Positions 1 through 5,582 of a stretch of 9,252 nucleotides of DNA are shown in pieces. Source of the stretch: a bacterium. GTDB taxonomy: Bacteria > UBP7 > UBA6624. Under the pieces are notes generated by a model that was not told the origin of the DNA, did no database searches, and saw nothing but the letters and a program-made list of their open reading frames with translations. Every line of letters starts with the position of its first letter. Within the stretch, counting starts at the first letter, position 1. The DNA lies in contig JACNFQ010000062.1 in assembly GCA_014384545.1 (NCBI GenBank), positions 1 to 9,252 of the forward strand, given 5' to 3'. The position numbers and the translations under genes were made by a program.

Positions 1-81
1 AGGGCGACCACCACTTTAGGCCAAAGCTTCCACGCCTTGCCACATACGGGGGCGTAGACATGAGGGACAGAGACCAGAGAA

Positions 82-109
82 GGACGCTTGCGTCCGGCTC
101 TGTGCCGGA
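82..109. repeat. Two adjacent GC-rich inverted repeats
   Basis: GGACGC (82-87) pairs with GCGTCC (90-95) across a 2-nt centre. TCCGGC (93-98) pairs with GCCGGA (104-109) across 5 nt. The two stems share bases 93-95, so as RNA only one can form fully at a time. Function unknown. Confidence 0.6.
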
Positions 110-121
110 GCACCCGACATG

Positions 122-138
122 GTGGCTCGGAGAGCCAC
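122..138. repeat. Perfect 7-bp inverted repeat
   Basis: GTGGCTC (122-128), loop GGA, GAGCCAC (132-138). Its right arm lies inside the first copy of the 25-bp tandem repeat. On the minus strand it sits about 40 nt past the stop of the small membrane-protein gene, but no T-tract follows, so it is at best a poor terminator. Confidence 0.6.
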
Positions 139-178
139 AACCCCCGACCTAACGGAGAGCCACAACCCCCCGCCTAAC
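129..178. repeat. 25-bp tandem direct repeat, two copies
   Basis: Copy one is 129-153 and copy two is 154-178. Both begin GGAGAGCCACAACCCCC and end CCTAAC, and they differ at two adjacent bases near the 3' end. The second copy touches the stop codon (180-178) of the minus-strand membrane-protein gene. It could be a local slippage duplication or part of a dispersed intergenic repeat family. Confidence 0.7.
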
Positions 179-531
179 TACGAAACTAAGAGGGGGCGAA
201 AGGGTATGATCAGAATGCTAAGCAGAATCGCAGATGCAACGACCCACATCGCCAAGAACGCAACAGTATCCATAAAGTCCCGTTTTAAGAGGTAGCAACA
301 GAATGGAATATGTATCGCAGCCAAAACGACCATGGGTATTGCTCCACCTGTTGTGGCTCTGGAGATAACACCTGTATACAAGAAAAGCCCCGCACCTGCA
401 GCGAGGAGGAACGAAGGCCCCACCCAGAACACCCGCCCCGGACCCACCTGCACACTTGAAGTTAAGGTGTCTATTCCGATGGCGACACCACCTAAGACAA
501 CCGCAGCAAGGATGGTGAGAACGAAAACCAC
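178..531 (-). CDS. Small four-helix membrane protein, unknown function
   Basis: A 117-residue protein I do not recognise. It is mostly hydrophobic, with four likely membrane segments at about residues 1-20, 34-54, 64-83 and 88-110. A short polar stretch (about 21-33) follows the first helix, and a cytoplasmic-looking KRD sits near residue 83 with a Cys-Cys pair just before it. There is no signal-peptidase site or catalytic motif. The start is GTG at 531. No good Shine-Dalgarno is present, but TAGACT at 543-538 lies exactly 6 nt upstream, the arrangement seen at the other leading genes here and consistent with a leaderless mRNA. Two hairpins just upstream separate it from the RRM gene, so it is probably its own transcription unit. 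The four regularly spaced helices argue for a real gene. Confidence 0.6.
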   Translation of the reverse strand: MVFVLTILAAVVLGGVAIGIDTLTSSVQVGPGRVFWVGPSFLLAAGAGLFLYTGVISRATTGGAIPMVVLAAIHIPFCCYLLKRDFMDTVAFLAMWVVASAILLSILIIPFRPLLVS

Positions 532-537
532 GCCTCT

Positions 538-543
538 AGTCTA
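538..543 (-). promoter_or_regulatory. Leaderless -10 box of membrane-protein gene
   Basis: TAGACT on the minus strand, followed by exactly 6 nt and the GTG start. With standard -10 geometry, transcription would begin at or next to the start codon. No TTGACA-like -35 is visible at 16-19 bp. Confidence 0.5.
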
Positions 544-566
544 ATGGAAGTAGAAAACGACCTCCA

Positions 567-597
567 GAAATAAAGAAGGAGCACGGAAAAACGCTCC
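567..597 (-). terminator. Distal terminator-like hairpin after RRM gene
   Basis: On the minus strand GGAGC (597-593) pairs with GCTCC (582-578) across a 10-nt loop and is followed at once by TTCTTTATTTC. The stem is short, but the T-rich tail and the position between two genes fit an intrinsic terminator. Confidence 0.5.
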
Positions 598-605
598 AGC
601 AAGAA

Positions 606-626
606 ACTTAGAGAAAGACTCTAAGT
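606..626 (-). terminator. Proximal hairpin just after RRM stop codon
   Basis: ACTTAGAG (minus strand, 626-619), loop TCTTT, CTCTAAGT (613-606): a perfect 8-bp stem beginning one base past the RRM stop codon and followed by TTCTT. It is A+T-rich, so weak alone. With the next hairpin it makes a plausible tandem terminator, or it protects the 3' end of the RRM mRNA. Confidence 0.5.
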
Positions 627-627
627 A

Positions 628-879
628 CTATCTGCTTTCGCGGGGACGGGCTTCATTAACACGCATGTCGCGCCCATTAACCTGGGTGCCTTCAAGCTGT
701 TCAATAGCCCTAAGACCAGAAGCCCTGTCCACGAATTCAACGAAACCAAATCCCTTGGATCGGCCCGTGTCTCTCTCGGTGATTACCACCGCGTCTTTTA
801 CTTCGCCATGAGCAGAGAAAACCTCTCTCAATCCGTCGGAGTCGATGCTCCAAGCCAAATTTCCTACAAACAATCGCAT
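628..879 (-). CDS. Single-domain RRM RNA-binding protein
   Basis: An 83-residue protein that is essentially one RNA recognition motif, resembling the small glycine-rich or Rbp-type RRM proteins of cyanobacteria and other bacteria. RNP2 is LFVGNL (residues 3-8) and RNP1 is KGFGFVEF (42-49), carrying the aromatic residues that stack on RNA bases. The β-α-β-β-α-β order is intact. The C-terminus stops after a short Arg-rich tail (ARPRESR) with no glycine-rich extension. It should bind single-stranded RNA in the cytoplasm. In cyanobacteria such proteins are often cold-induced, but that role here is inference. The ATG at 879 has GATAGT 6 nt upstream (a leaderless -10 candidate) and also AGGAG 11 nt upstream, so either mode of initiation is possible. 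Its leader from arginase can fold. Two hairpins end the unit. Confidence 0.93.
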   Translation of the reverse strand: MRLFVGNLAWSIDSDGLREVFSAHGEVKDAVVITERDTGRSKGFGFVEFVDRASGLRAIEQLEGTQVNGRDMRVNEARPRESR

Positions 880-885
880 AACCTA

Positions 886-891
886 ACTATC
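886..891 (-). promoter_or_regulatory. Candidate leaderless -10 box of RRM gene
   Basis: GATAGT on the minus strand, 6 nt before ATG. It has the same spacing as the other leading genes, but it matches TATAAT at only 4 of 6 positions and overlaps a possible Shine-Dalgarno (AGGAG, 895-891). It is the weakest of the five. Confidence 0.35.
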
Positions 892-899
892 TCCTATCT

Positions 900-946
900 G
901 GGGCTTATGAGTTGGACAGATTGTCCAGCCCCAAGGGGACATTCTA
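900..946 (-). promoter_or_regulatory. Foldable leader upstream of RRM gene
   Basis: On the minus strand a TAGAAT hexamer (946-941) could serve as a second -10 box, giving a leader of about 55 nt. Downstream, GGGGC (932-928) pairs with GCCCC (904-900) around an inner stem TGGACA/TGTCCA (927-922 with 918-913, loop ATC), leaving an 8-nt one-sided bulge. The same GGGG can pair instead with CCCC at 938-935. The closed form ends about 4 nt before the AGGAG. The palindrome could equally be a protein-binding operator. Confidence 0.4.
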
Positions 947-954
947 CCTTACAT

Positions 955-1863
955 CTAGAGAATACGCTTTCCCATCGCGCTAGCAGCCAGTCCAACAGCT
1001 AATCTAGCCGTGCGGTTGCGGTCGTCTAAAACGGGATTCACTTCCACAATATCAAGCGCCCTTAGTGCCTTGCTATCGGCAATCCATTCCATCGCAAGGT
1101 GTGCCTCTCTATAGGTCATACCTCCGGGAACGGGTGTGCCCACTCCAGGTGCCTCTTTGGGGTCAACCGCATCTAAGTCTAAGCTTAGCCCGAATGCCTT
1201 GCCTTCTGGTCCCGCAATCCCAATCGCCTCTTTGATTACCGAAGCCATCCCCCGTTCATCGATTTCTCGCATGGTTAGCGAAGCAACACCCAGTTTGGTC
1301 AGAAGTTCCTTCTCTCCACCATCCACATCTCTCACCCCAACCAAAACGACTCTGTCAGGAGAAAACAGACCCAAACCTACCCCTTCTGAAAGCCCAGGTA
1401 TCTCTATTCCCAACAGTGCTGCCAAAGTCATCCCATGTAGATTTCCCGAGGGGCTGGTCTTGGGCGTATTCATATCGGCATGAGCATCAAACCAAATCAA
1501 ACCCATCGGCTCCTTCCCCGTAGTTGCACGCCCTTCTTGCACGCCCGCCATCGAACCCGCAGACAACGAATGGTCTCCACCTAACACAACGGGTATCCCA
1601 TCAGCTTTAACCACGGCAGCTGTGGCTAGTGCAACTTGGCGACAGACGGCTCCAATCTCTTGGCTATGGCGCGCATCAGAATCAACCACACGCTGCTCCT
1701 CTATCTGAGGAACCCCGATATTCCCCCCATCCATCACTTGGTGGTCTAACCGCCGAAATGCCGTATGGATCCTCGCCATGCGAATCGCACTGGGCCCCAT
1801 ATCCACCCCCCGCCTGCCAGCCCCCAAATCCATGGGAACCCCAAGAACACTTATTCTCGCCAT
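955..1863 (-). CDS. rocF: Arginase
   Basis: A 302-residue cytoplasmic member of the ureohydrolase family that hydrolyses L-arginine to L-ornithine and urea at a two-manganese centre. All metal ligands are present: GGDHS with His98, DAHAD with Asp126, His128 and Asp130, and the SLDLDAVDP block with Asp229 and Asp231. SGNLHGM near 139-145 matches the substrate loop, and APGVGTPVPGG (238-248) and EVNPVLD (274-280) are typical of arginase rather than agmatinase. Length matches the family (about 300). The ATG at 1863 has no close Shine-Dalgarno, but GATAAT lies 6 nt upstream, suggesting a leaderless mRNA. It diverges from the ABC exporter across 40 bp. The RRM gene follows after 75 bp. No urease or other arginine catabolic gene lies in the window, so its nitrogen role cannot be placed. 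Confidence 0.95.
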   Translation of the reverse strand: MARISVLGVPMDLGAGRRGVDMGPSAIRMARIHTAFRRLDHQVMDGGNIGVPQIEEQRVVDSDARHSQEIGAVCRQVALATAAVVKADGIPVVLGGDHSLSAGSMAGVQEGRATTGKEPMGLIWFDAHADMNTPKTSPSGNLHGMTLAALLGIEIPGLSEGVGLGLFSPDRVVLVGVRDVDGGEKELLTKLGVASLTMREIDERGMASVIKEAIGIAGPEGKAFGLSLDLDAVDPKEAPGVGTPVPGGMTYREAHLAMEWIADSKALRALDIVEVNPVLDDRNRTARLAVGLAASAMGKRIL

Positions 1864-1869
1864 GGGGGT

Positions 1870-1875
1870 ATTATC
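1870..1875 (-). promoter_or_regulatory. Leaderless -10 box of arginase
   Basis: GATAAT on the minus strand, followed by ACCCCC and the ATG. Standard geometry puts the transcript start on the A of ATG. The preceding TG gives TGATAAT, loosely extended -10-like. No convincing -35 is seen. Confidence 0.55.
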
Positions 1876-1890
1876 ACCTACCCTCCAATT

Positions 1891-1896
1891 TAGAAT
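1891..1896 (+). promoter_or_regulatory. Leaderless -10 box of ABC exporter operon
   Basis: TAGAAT on the plus strand, 7 nt before the GTG at 1904. The arginase -10 lies where this promoter's -35 contacts would fall, so the two divergent promoters overlap. If correct, this box also argues against the ATG at 1895, which lies inside it. Confidence 0.5.
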
Positions 1897-1903
1897 GCAA
1901 ACT

Positions 1904-2809
1904 GTGCTACAGGTTGTTTCTCTCTCGCACCGTTATGGCGACACCCTTGCTCTATCCCGAATCTCTCTTCAGTTAGGTAGGGGTGAAGGTGTCGCATTGC
2001 TGGGCCCTAATGGCGCAGGAAAATCCACCCTAATGAAGGCAATCATGGGTGCAATTCGTCCCCAAGAAGGAGAGATTCGGCTGTTCAACAAACCTCTCAA
2101 TAAACAGAGAGGTGTCTTGGGGTATGTTCCCCAAGAAATCGCTCTCCAAGAGGACCTATCAGTCAAAGAAAACCTTGAGATTCTTGGTGCGTGTGCTGGG
2201 CTAAGAGGAGATCGGTTTCGACGGGGAGTTTCGGAAGGGATCGCTTTGGCAGGGCTGGAACAGCGTGCTCACGAGAGAGTAGACCGCTTGTCGGGGGGGA
2301 TGAAGAGGCGGTTGAATCTAGCGGCAGGTCTGATTCATAACCCCCCCCTCCTTTTGCTTGACGAACCCACAGCAGGGATTGACCCACTTGAAACATCACG
2401 GATTCTTCGCGCTCTTAAGGCTTGGAAAGCTAAGGGAGGCTCTTTCTTGTTATCCACCCACAGAATGGAAGAAGTTGAGGGGTTATGTGATCGGGTTATC
2501 TTTCTCCATGAAGGCGTTCTCTTGGAAGAAGGAACCGTTAGCGAAGTCCTATCTCGGTGCCAGACGAAAGCGGCGATCCACGTCCTCTTTTCATCAACTC
2601 CTCCTCCTATCCCCTCTGGATGGCCAAGAGACCTGTCCGTAGAAGTTCGCAAGGATAGATGGGTCGTTTCAACTTCGGGCTCTGAGGGATTAGCGACAGT
2701 TGCCTCGTTGGTGGGGGGGGTTCAAGACTTGACGGGATTGGAGCCCCATCGCCCCGACTTGGGCGTTCGGTTTAGGGAACTTGCGGGGACGGGGTTGGTG
2801 CCCTCATGA
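1904..2809 (+). CDS. ABC transporter ATP-binding protein (ABC-2 exporter)
   Basis: A 301-residue nucleotide-binding subunit that should drive export with the permease encoded next. Visible motifs: Walker A GPNGAGKST (34-42), Q-loop YVPQ (Gln77), signature LSGGMKRR (129-136), Walker B LLLLDEP (149-155), D-loop AGID and switch His186 in LLSTHR. About 90 C-terminal residues (220-301) form the extra domain common in ABC-2 family ATPases. I chose GTG 1904 because it gives the classic opening MLQVVSLSHRYG and has TAGAAT 7 nt upstream. ATG 1895 (MQTVLQ...) is the alternative, and starts at 1862 or earlier would run to or into arginase. The stop overlaps the permease start as ATGA. The substrate cannot be told from sequence; drugs, lipids or ions are all possible for this family. 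Runs of C8 (2341-2348) and G8 (2713-2720) lie in frame. Confidence 0.93.
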   Translation: MLQVVSLSHRYGDTLALSRISLQLGRGEGVALLGPNGAGKSTLMKAIMGAIRPQEGEIRLFNKPLNKQRGVLGYVPQEIALQEDLSVKENLEILGACAGLRGDRFRRGVSEGIALAGLEQRAHERVDRLSGGMKRRLNLAAGLIHNPPLLLLDEPTAGIDPLETSRILRALKAWKAKGGSFLLSTHRMEEVEGLCDRVIFLHEGVLLEEGTVSEVLSRCQTKAAIHVLFSSTPPPIPSGWPRDLSVEVRKDRWVVSTSGSEGLATVASLVGGVQDLTGLEPHRPDLGVRFRELAGTGLVPS

Positions 2810-4107
2810 TTCCGTTCCTTGCTCTTTGGAAACGACTTGCCCTTTCGATGTCCCGCAACCCCCTTGCCCTCCTCATGACCTTCTTAGTTCCCCTTATCCT
2901 ATTCCTCTTTTTCTCGTTGGTTTTGGGTGGATCTGGTGGTGGAGGAAGCGGGGGGGGAATCACCCTCCTTCTTGTCGGAGAAGAGAGGGACACCCTGCCC
3001 CTTTCCCGTGCATTTGAGGATTTGGGAGGGGTTAACCCCTCTCTCAATTTCAAGGGTAAAGAGACGGAAGTGGCATGGACCGAAGAACGTGCGCGGGCGG
3101 CCGTTGCCGAGGGGGACGCCTCACTCGCTCTTCTATTGCCACCTGGTTGGCTTAGGGGCATTCTCTCCTTTGATGAACCCCGCCCAGAAGCAACCCTCTT
3201 GGTTTCTAGGCCCGACTCCCCAGCGTCCCGCATTGCCCAAGGTCTCTTGATACCTGCAGTAGCCTCGGCTTTAGGAGAGGGGGGTTTCTCTATTGTGGGG
3301 GATGCATTGCTTGCTAACCTAGACAGAGCTGTCAGCTTAGGCGAGATTTCTGTGGAACAACATAAGGTGTGGTCATCAGCCTGGATGACGGGAGAAGCAG
3401 CATGGGAATCTCAAGGGGGAGAGGGGAAGGGAACACTTGGGCTAGAAATGGACGCTTTGATTCCCCTACATGCCGAGGTTGCCGAAGTGGAAGAGGGCAT
3501 TCCCTTTTCGGTATCTGCCTATTATGCGGGTGCTACAGCCGTGCTCTTCTTGCTGTTTACAGTCGTCCATTTGGGGGGGCGTCTCCTTAAGGAAGAGAAG
3601 AATGGATATATCCGGCGTATCTTGCTGGGTGGCACACCCGTCTCTTCCGTTCTTGCAGCCCACATCGTCCATGGCACAGGGCTTTCATTGAGTGCATTGG
3701 CTTTGATGTTTTGGGTGGCGCACCAGTTTTTAGGGGCGGGTTTGGCGGGGCAAACTCTCCCTCTCCTCGTCGTGGGCATCTTGACAGGATTTGCCTTTGG
3801 AGCATTCGGGATCCTCTTCGCTTTCTTTATGCCCGACAGAGAGACTTTAGAACGCTCCTCTTCGATTGTGATTCTCCCCATGTCGGCATTAGGGGGTAGC
3901 ATGATTCCCCTCTTCATGCTTCCTGTATGGGTTCAGAACATCGGCAAGCTACTCCCCAACGGACAAGCTGTAGTCGCCTTTGAAAAAGTGGGGGCTAGAC
4001 ATATGTATTTATCAGAGATAACACCCCAACTTCTCTACCTTGTTGTCTTTACTGTCGTTGCCTTTGGATGTGCTACTACCCTTTGGAAACGGCGCTGGGT
4101 CGCCTAG
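2806..4107 (+). CDS. ABC-2 type exporter permease
   Basis: A 433-residue membrane subunit, partner of the upstream ATPase. One helix (about 20-41) is followed by a roughly 195-residue extracytoplasmic region (42-236). Five more helices lie at about 237-257, 281-305, 318-341, 351-374 and 408-426, with the layout of the ABC2_membrane_3 group. The LLKEEKNGYIRRILLGGTP stretch after helix 2 is the usual coupling region, and PMSALGGSMIPLFMLP matches the conserved helix 5 block. A flexible linker, GGSGGGGSGGG (41-51), directly follows helix 1. The ATG at 2806 overlaps the ATPase stop by 4 bp, implying coupled translation. The stop lies 9 bp from the convergent peptidase stop with no terminator between. 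The substrate is unknown. With one permease gene, the transporter is probably a homodimeric permease with two ATPases. Confidence 0.9.
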   Translation: MIPFLALWKRLALSMSRNPLALLMTFLVPLILFLFFSLVLGGSGGGGSGGGITLLLVGEERDTLPLSRAFEDLGGVNPSLNFKGKETEVAWTEERARAAVAEGDASLALLLPPGWLRGILSFDEPRPEATLLVSRPDSPASRIAQGLLIPAVASALGEGGFSIVGDALLANLDRAVSLGEISVEQHKVWSSAWMTGEAAWESQGGEGKGTLGLEMDALIPLHAEVAEVEEGIPFSVSAYYAGATAVLFLLFTVVHLGGRLLKEEKNGYIRRILLGGTPVSSVLAAHIVHGTGLSLSALALMFWVAHQFLGAGLAGQTLPLLVVGILTGFAFGAFGILFAFFMPDRETLERSSSIVILPMSALGGSMIPLFMLPVWVQNIGKLLPNGQAVVAFEKVGARHMYLSEITPQLLYLVVFTVVAFGCATTLWKRRWVA

Positions 4108-4116
4108 GACTTGGGG

Positions 4117-4776
4117 TTAGCGCCGTCGAGCAATACCGATGTAATGGAGGAGCTGGATCAAAGCAATAAGAGCAGCCACGACATAGGTTAGGGCTGCTGC
4201 ACGCAAGACGCCCCGAGCCAATACGCCTTCTTTTCTCCCCTCTAACACCCCCACTTCGTCTGCCATCCTCATCGCTCTGGCACTGGCATCAAACTCCACA
4301 GGTAGGGTCACAATATGGAACAAGACTGCACCTCCAAACGCAATGATCCCCAACCACAACAAGTTTGTATACCCTGTGAACATCCCAATCAGGATGAGAG
4401 GAAACGCCATGTTGCTCCCTATGTTCGCTACAGGAAAGATGGCTGACCGCACACCAAAGAATGCATCCGCCTTGGCATGTTGTACCGCATGCCCCGTTTC
4501 GTGGAGAGCGATCGCAATCGCTGTCACCGAACGCCCTTTGCCGTTCTCTGGGGTTAGGTTGATCGTTCGGGTTCTTGGATCGTAGTGATCCGCTGGTGCA
4601 ACGCCAAATCGAATGCCGGAGACTCCCGCCATTATTAACGCCCGCTCCGCAGCCTGAATCCCCGTCATACCAGACTGGTCTCGCACCTTGTGCCCCTTAG
4701 CGATAGCTACCCCAACCATCCGCCTTACTGCCGAAGAGACGACAATAAAGAGAATAATCATGACCCAATAACTCAT
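4117..4776 (-). CDS. YugP-type membrane zinc metallopeptidase
   Basis: A 219-residue protein of the Zn_peptidase_2 family (Bacillus subtilis YugP is the named relative; its natural substrate is not known to me). An N-terminal anchor (about 3-16) is followed by a soluble part. HETGHAVQ (92-99) supplies the two histidines and the glutamate of an HExxH zincin site. Further membrane segments lie at about 120-156 and 193-214. LPVEFDASARA (158-168) is a family hallmark whose Glu161 probably acts as the third zinc ligand. Length is typical. It is the last gene of the five-gene operon. Its ATG overlaps the preceding stop as ATGA, and GGAGG sits 7 nt upstream, so translation is coupled and Shine-Dalgarno driven. 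It may act in membrane-protein quality control, which is inference. Confidence 0.9.
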   Translation of the reverse strand: MSYWVMIILFIVVSSAVRRMVGVAIAKGHKVRDQSGMTGIQAAERALIMAGVSGIRFGVAPADHYDPRTRTINLTPENGKGRSVTAIAIALHETGHAVQHAKADAFFGVRSAIFPVANIGSNMAFPLILIGMFTGYTNLLWLGIIAFGGAVLFHIVTLPVEFDASARAMRMADEVGVLEGRKEGVLARGVLRAAALTYVVAALIALIQLLHYIGIARRR

Positions 4777-5582
4777 TCCTGTTCCTCCCGATCCCGCAAG
4801 ATCTTAATCGCTTCCCTATGTAGTTTACCATTCGTTGCTAAGACATCCCCCGTCTCCAAATGGGTATCTCCACCCCTAAGGTCAGAGACTTTTCCTCCTG
4901 CCTCTTCAACCAAAAGCGCCCCCGCCGCGATATCCCAGATGTTGAGCCCTGCCTCCCAGAACATATCAAACCGACCGGCAGCCGTATAGGCTAGGTCTAG
5001 AGCAGCGGCGCCCATCCTTCGAATCCCCCCAGCTACCTCAAAAAGACGATGGAACTGAGCCAAGAACTCAGAGATGCGGTGGCGCGTGGTGTGCGGGAAC
5101 CCTGTCGCAACGAAAGCCCCTTGGAGCGTGTTCTTGCCCCTCACACAAAGTGCTTCTTTTTCGCCTTTTCCCTTCACCCATGCCCCCTGCCCCTTCACCG
5201 CACAATAGACCTCTCTTGCCATCACGTCCACCACCACCCCAAGAACACTCTCTTTTCCTTTCATTAGTGCAACCGAAACGGCAAAGAACGGAATCCCATT
5301 GACAAAGTTGCGGGTTCCGTCCAGGGGGTCCACCACCCAAGAATACCCATCACCTAGGGTTCCTCCCGTCTCTTCGCCCACGAACCCTGCAGTAGGGAGA
5401 ATATCCCCCAATGCCTCCTTCAGCAATGCCTCTGATTCGTGGTCGATGCGTGTAACGACATCGTCTCCAACACCCTTTTTTGAAACATCACCAGCACTTA
5501 GAGCACGAAAAGCCCCTCTGGAGAGCTTTGCAGCACGATTCGCAGCGGCTACGACTTGGGGGGTGAGATCGGCTAAGTCCAC
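4773..5582 (-). CDS. Inositol monophosphatase family phosphatase
   Basis: About 269 residues of the Mg2+-dependent, lithium-sensitive phosphatase family (SuhB/IMPase; some members hydrolyse fructose-1,6-bisphosphate or histidinol phosphate). Metal and catalytic motifs are intact: GEETGG (69-74, Glu70 and Glu71), VDPLDGTRNF (84-93, Asp85 and Asp88) and WDIAAG (216-221, Asp217), followed by EEAGGKVSDLRGG. The exact substrate cannot be set from sequence. Two in-frame GTG codons lie 6 nt apart. I prefer the second (5582) because GGAGG at 5594-5590 is 7 nt from it but only 1 nt from the first (5588). It overlaps the end of moeA by 10 bp and the start of the peptidase gene by 4 bp, so it is an internal gene of the operon. 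Confidence 0.92.
   Translation of the reverse strand: MDLADLTPQVVAAANRAAKLSRGAFRALSAGDVSKKGVGDDVVTRIDHESEALLKEALGDILPTAGFVGEETGGTLGDGYSWVVDPLDGTRNFVNGIPFFAVSVALMKGKESVLGVVVDVMAREVYCAVKGQGAWVKGKGEKEALCVRGKNTLQGAFVATGFPHTTRHRISEFLAQFHRLFEVAGGIRRMGAAALDLAYTAAGRFDMFWEAGLNIWDIAAGALLVEEAGGKVSDLRGGDTHLETGDVLATNGKLHREAIKILRDREEQE

Larger units (their letters stand above)
1..177. other. Gene-free left margin rich in hairpins
   Basis: No convincing gene is visible here. One plus-strand frame stays open from the edge to about base 152, but its roughly 49 codons lie across inverted repeats and read as low-complexity debris. The stretch holds a small hairpin at 45-56 (TACG/CGTA), two GC-rich hairpins at 82-109, one at 122-138 and a tandem repeat at 129-178. 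None is followed by a T-run on either strand, so they do not look like ordinary intrinsic terminators. A dispersed palindromic intergenic repeat or a structured RNA are the two readings; I cannot choose between them. Confidence 0.5.

Noticed and set aside
3-152. Open plus-strand frame from the left edge, about 49 codons
   Set aside because: It lies across hairpins and the tandem repeat and has no recognisable protein character; the openness is likely chance.
129-178. Start of a CRISPR array
   Set aside because: The two 25-bp copies are directly adjacent with no spacers, and no cas gene is nearby.
332-544. Plus-strand 70-residue frame opposite the membrane protein
   Set aside because: Proline/threonine/lysine-rich shadow of a hydrophobic gene on the other strand; the minus frame has regular helices and a promoter-like box.
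1778-1903. Longer N-terminus for the ABC ATPase from ATG 1778, 1832, 1862 or 1895
   Set aside because: The first three run into or abut the divergent arginase gene and add proline-rich sequence atypical of the family; 1895 overlaps the TAGAAT box. GTG 1904 gives the classic start.
3466-3917. Several minus-strand frames of 68-131 residues inside the permease gene
   Set aside because: Shadows of the plus-strand permease, rich in Lys, Pro and Arg opposite hydrophobic codons, with no family motif.
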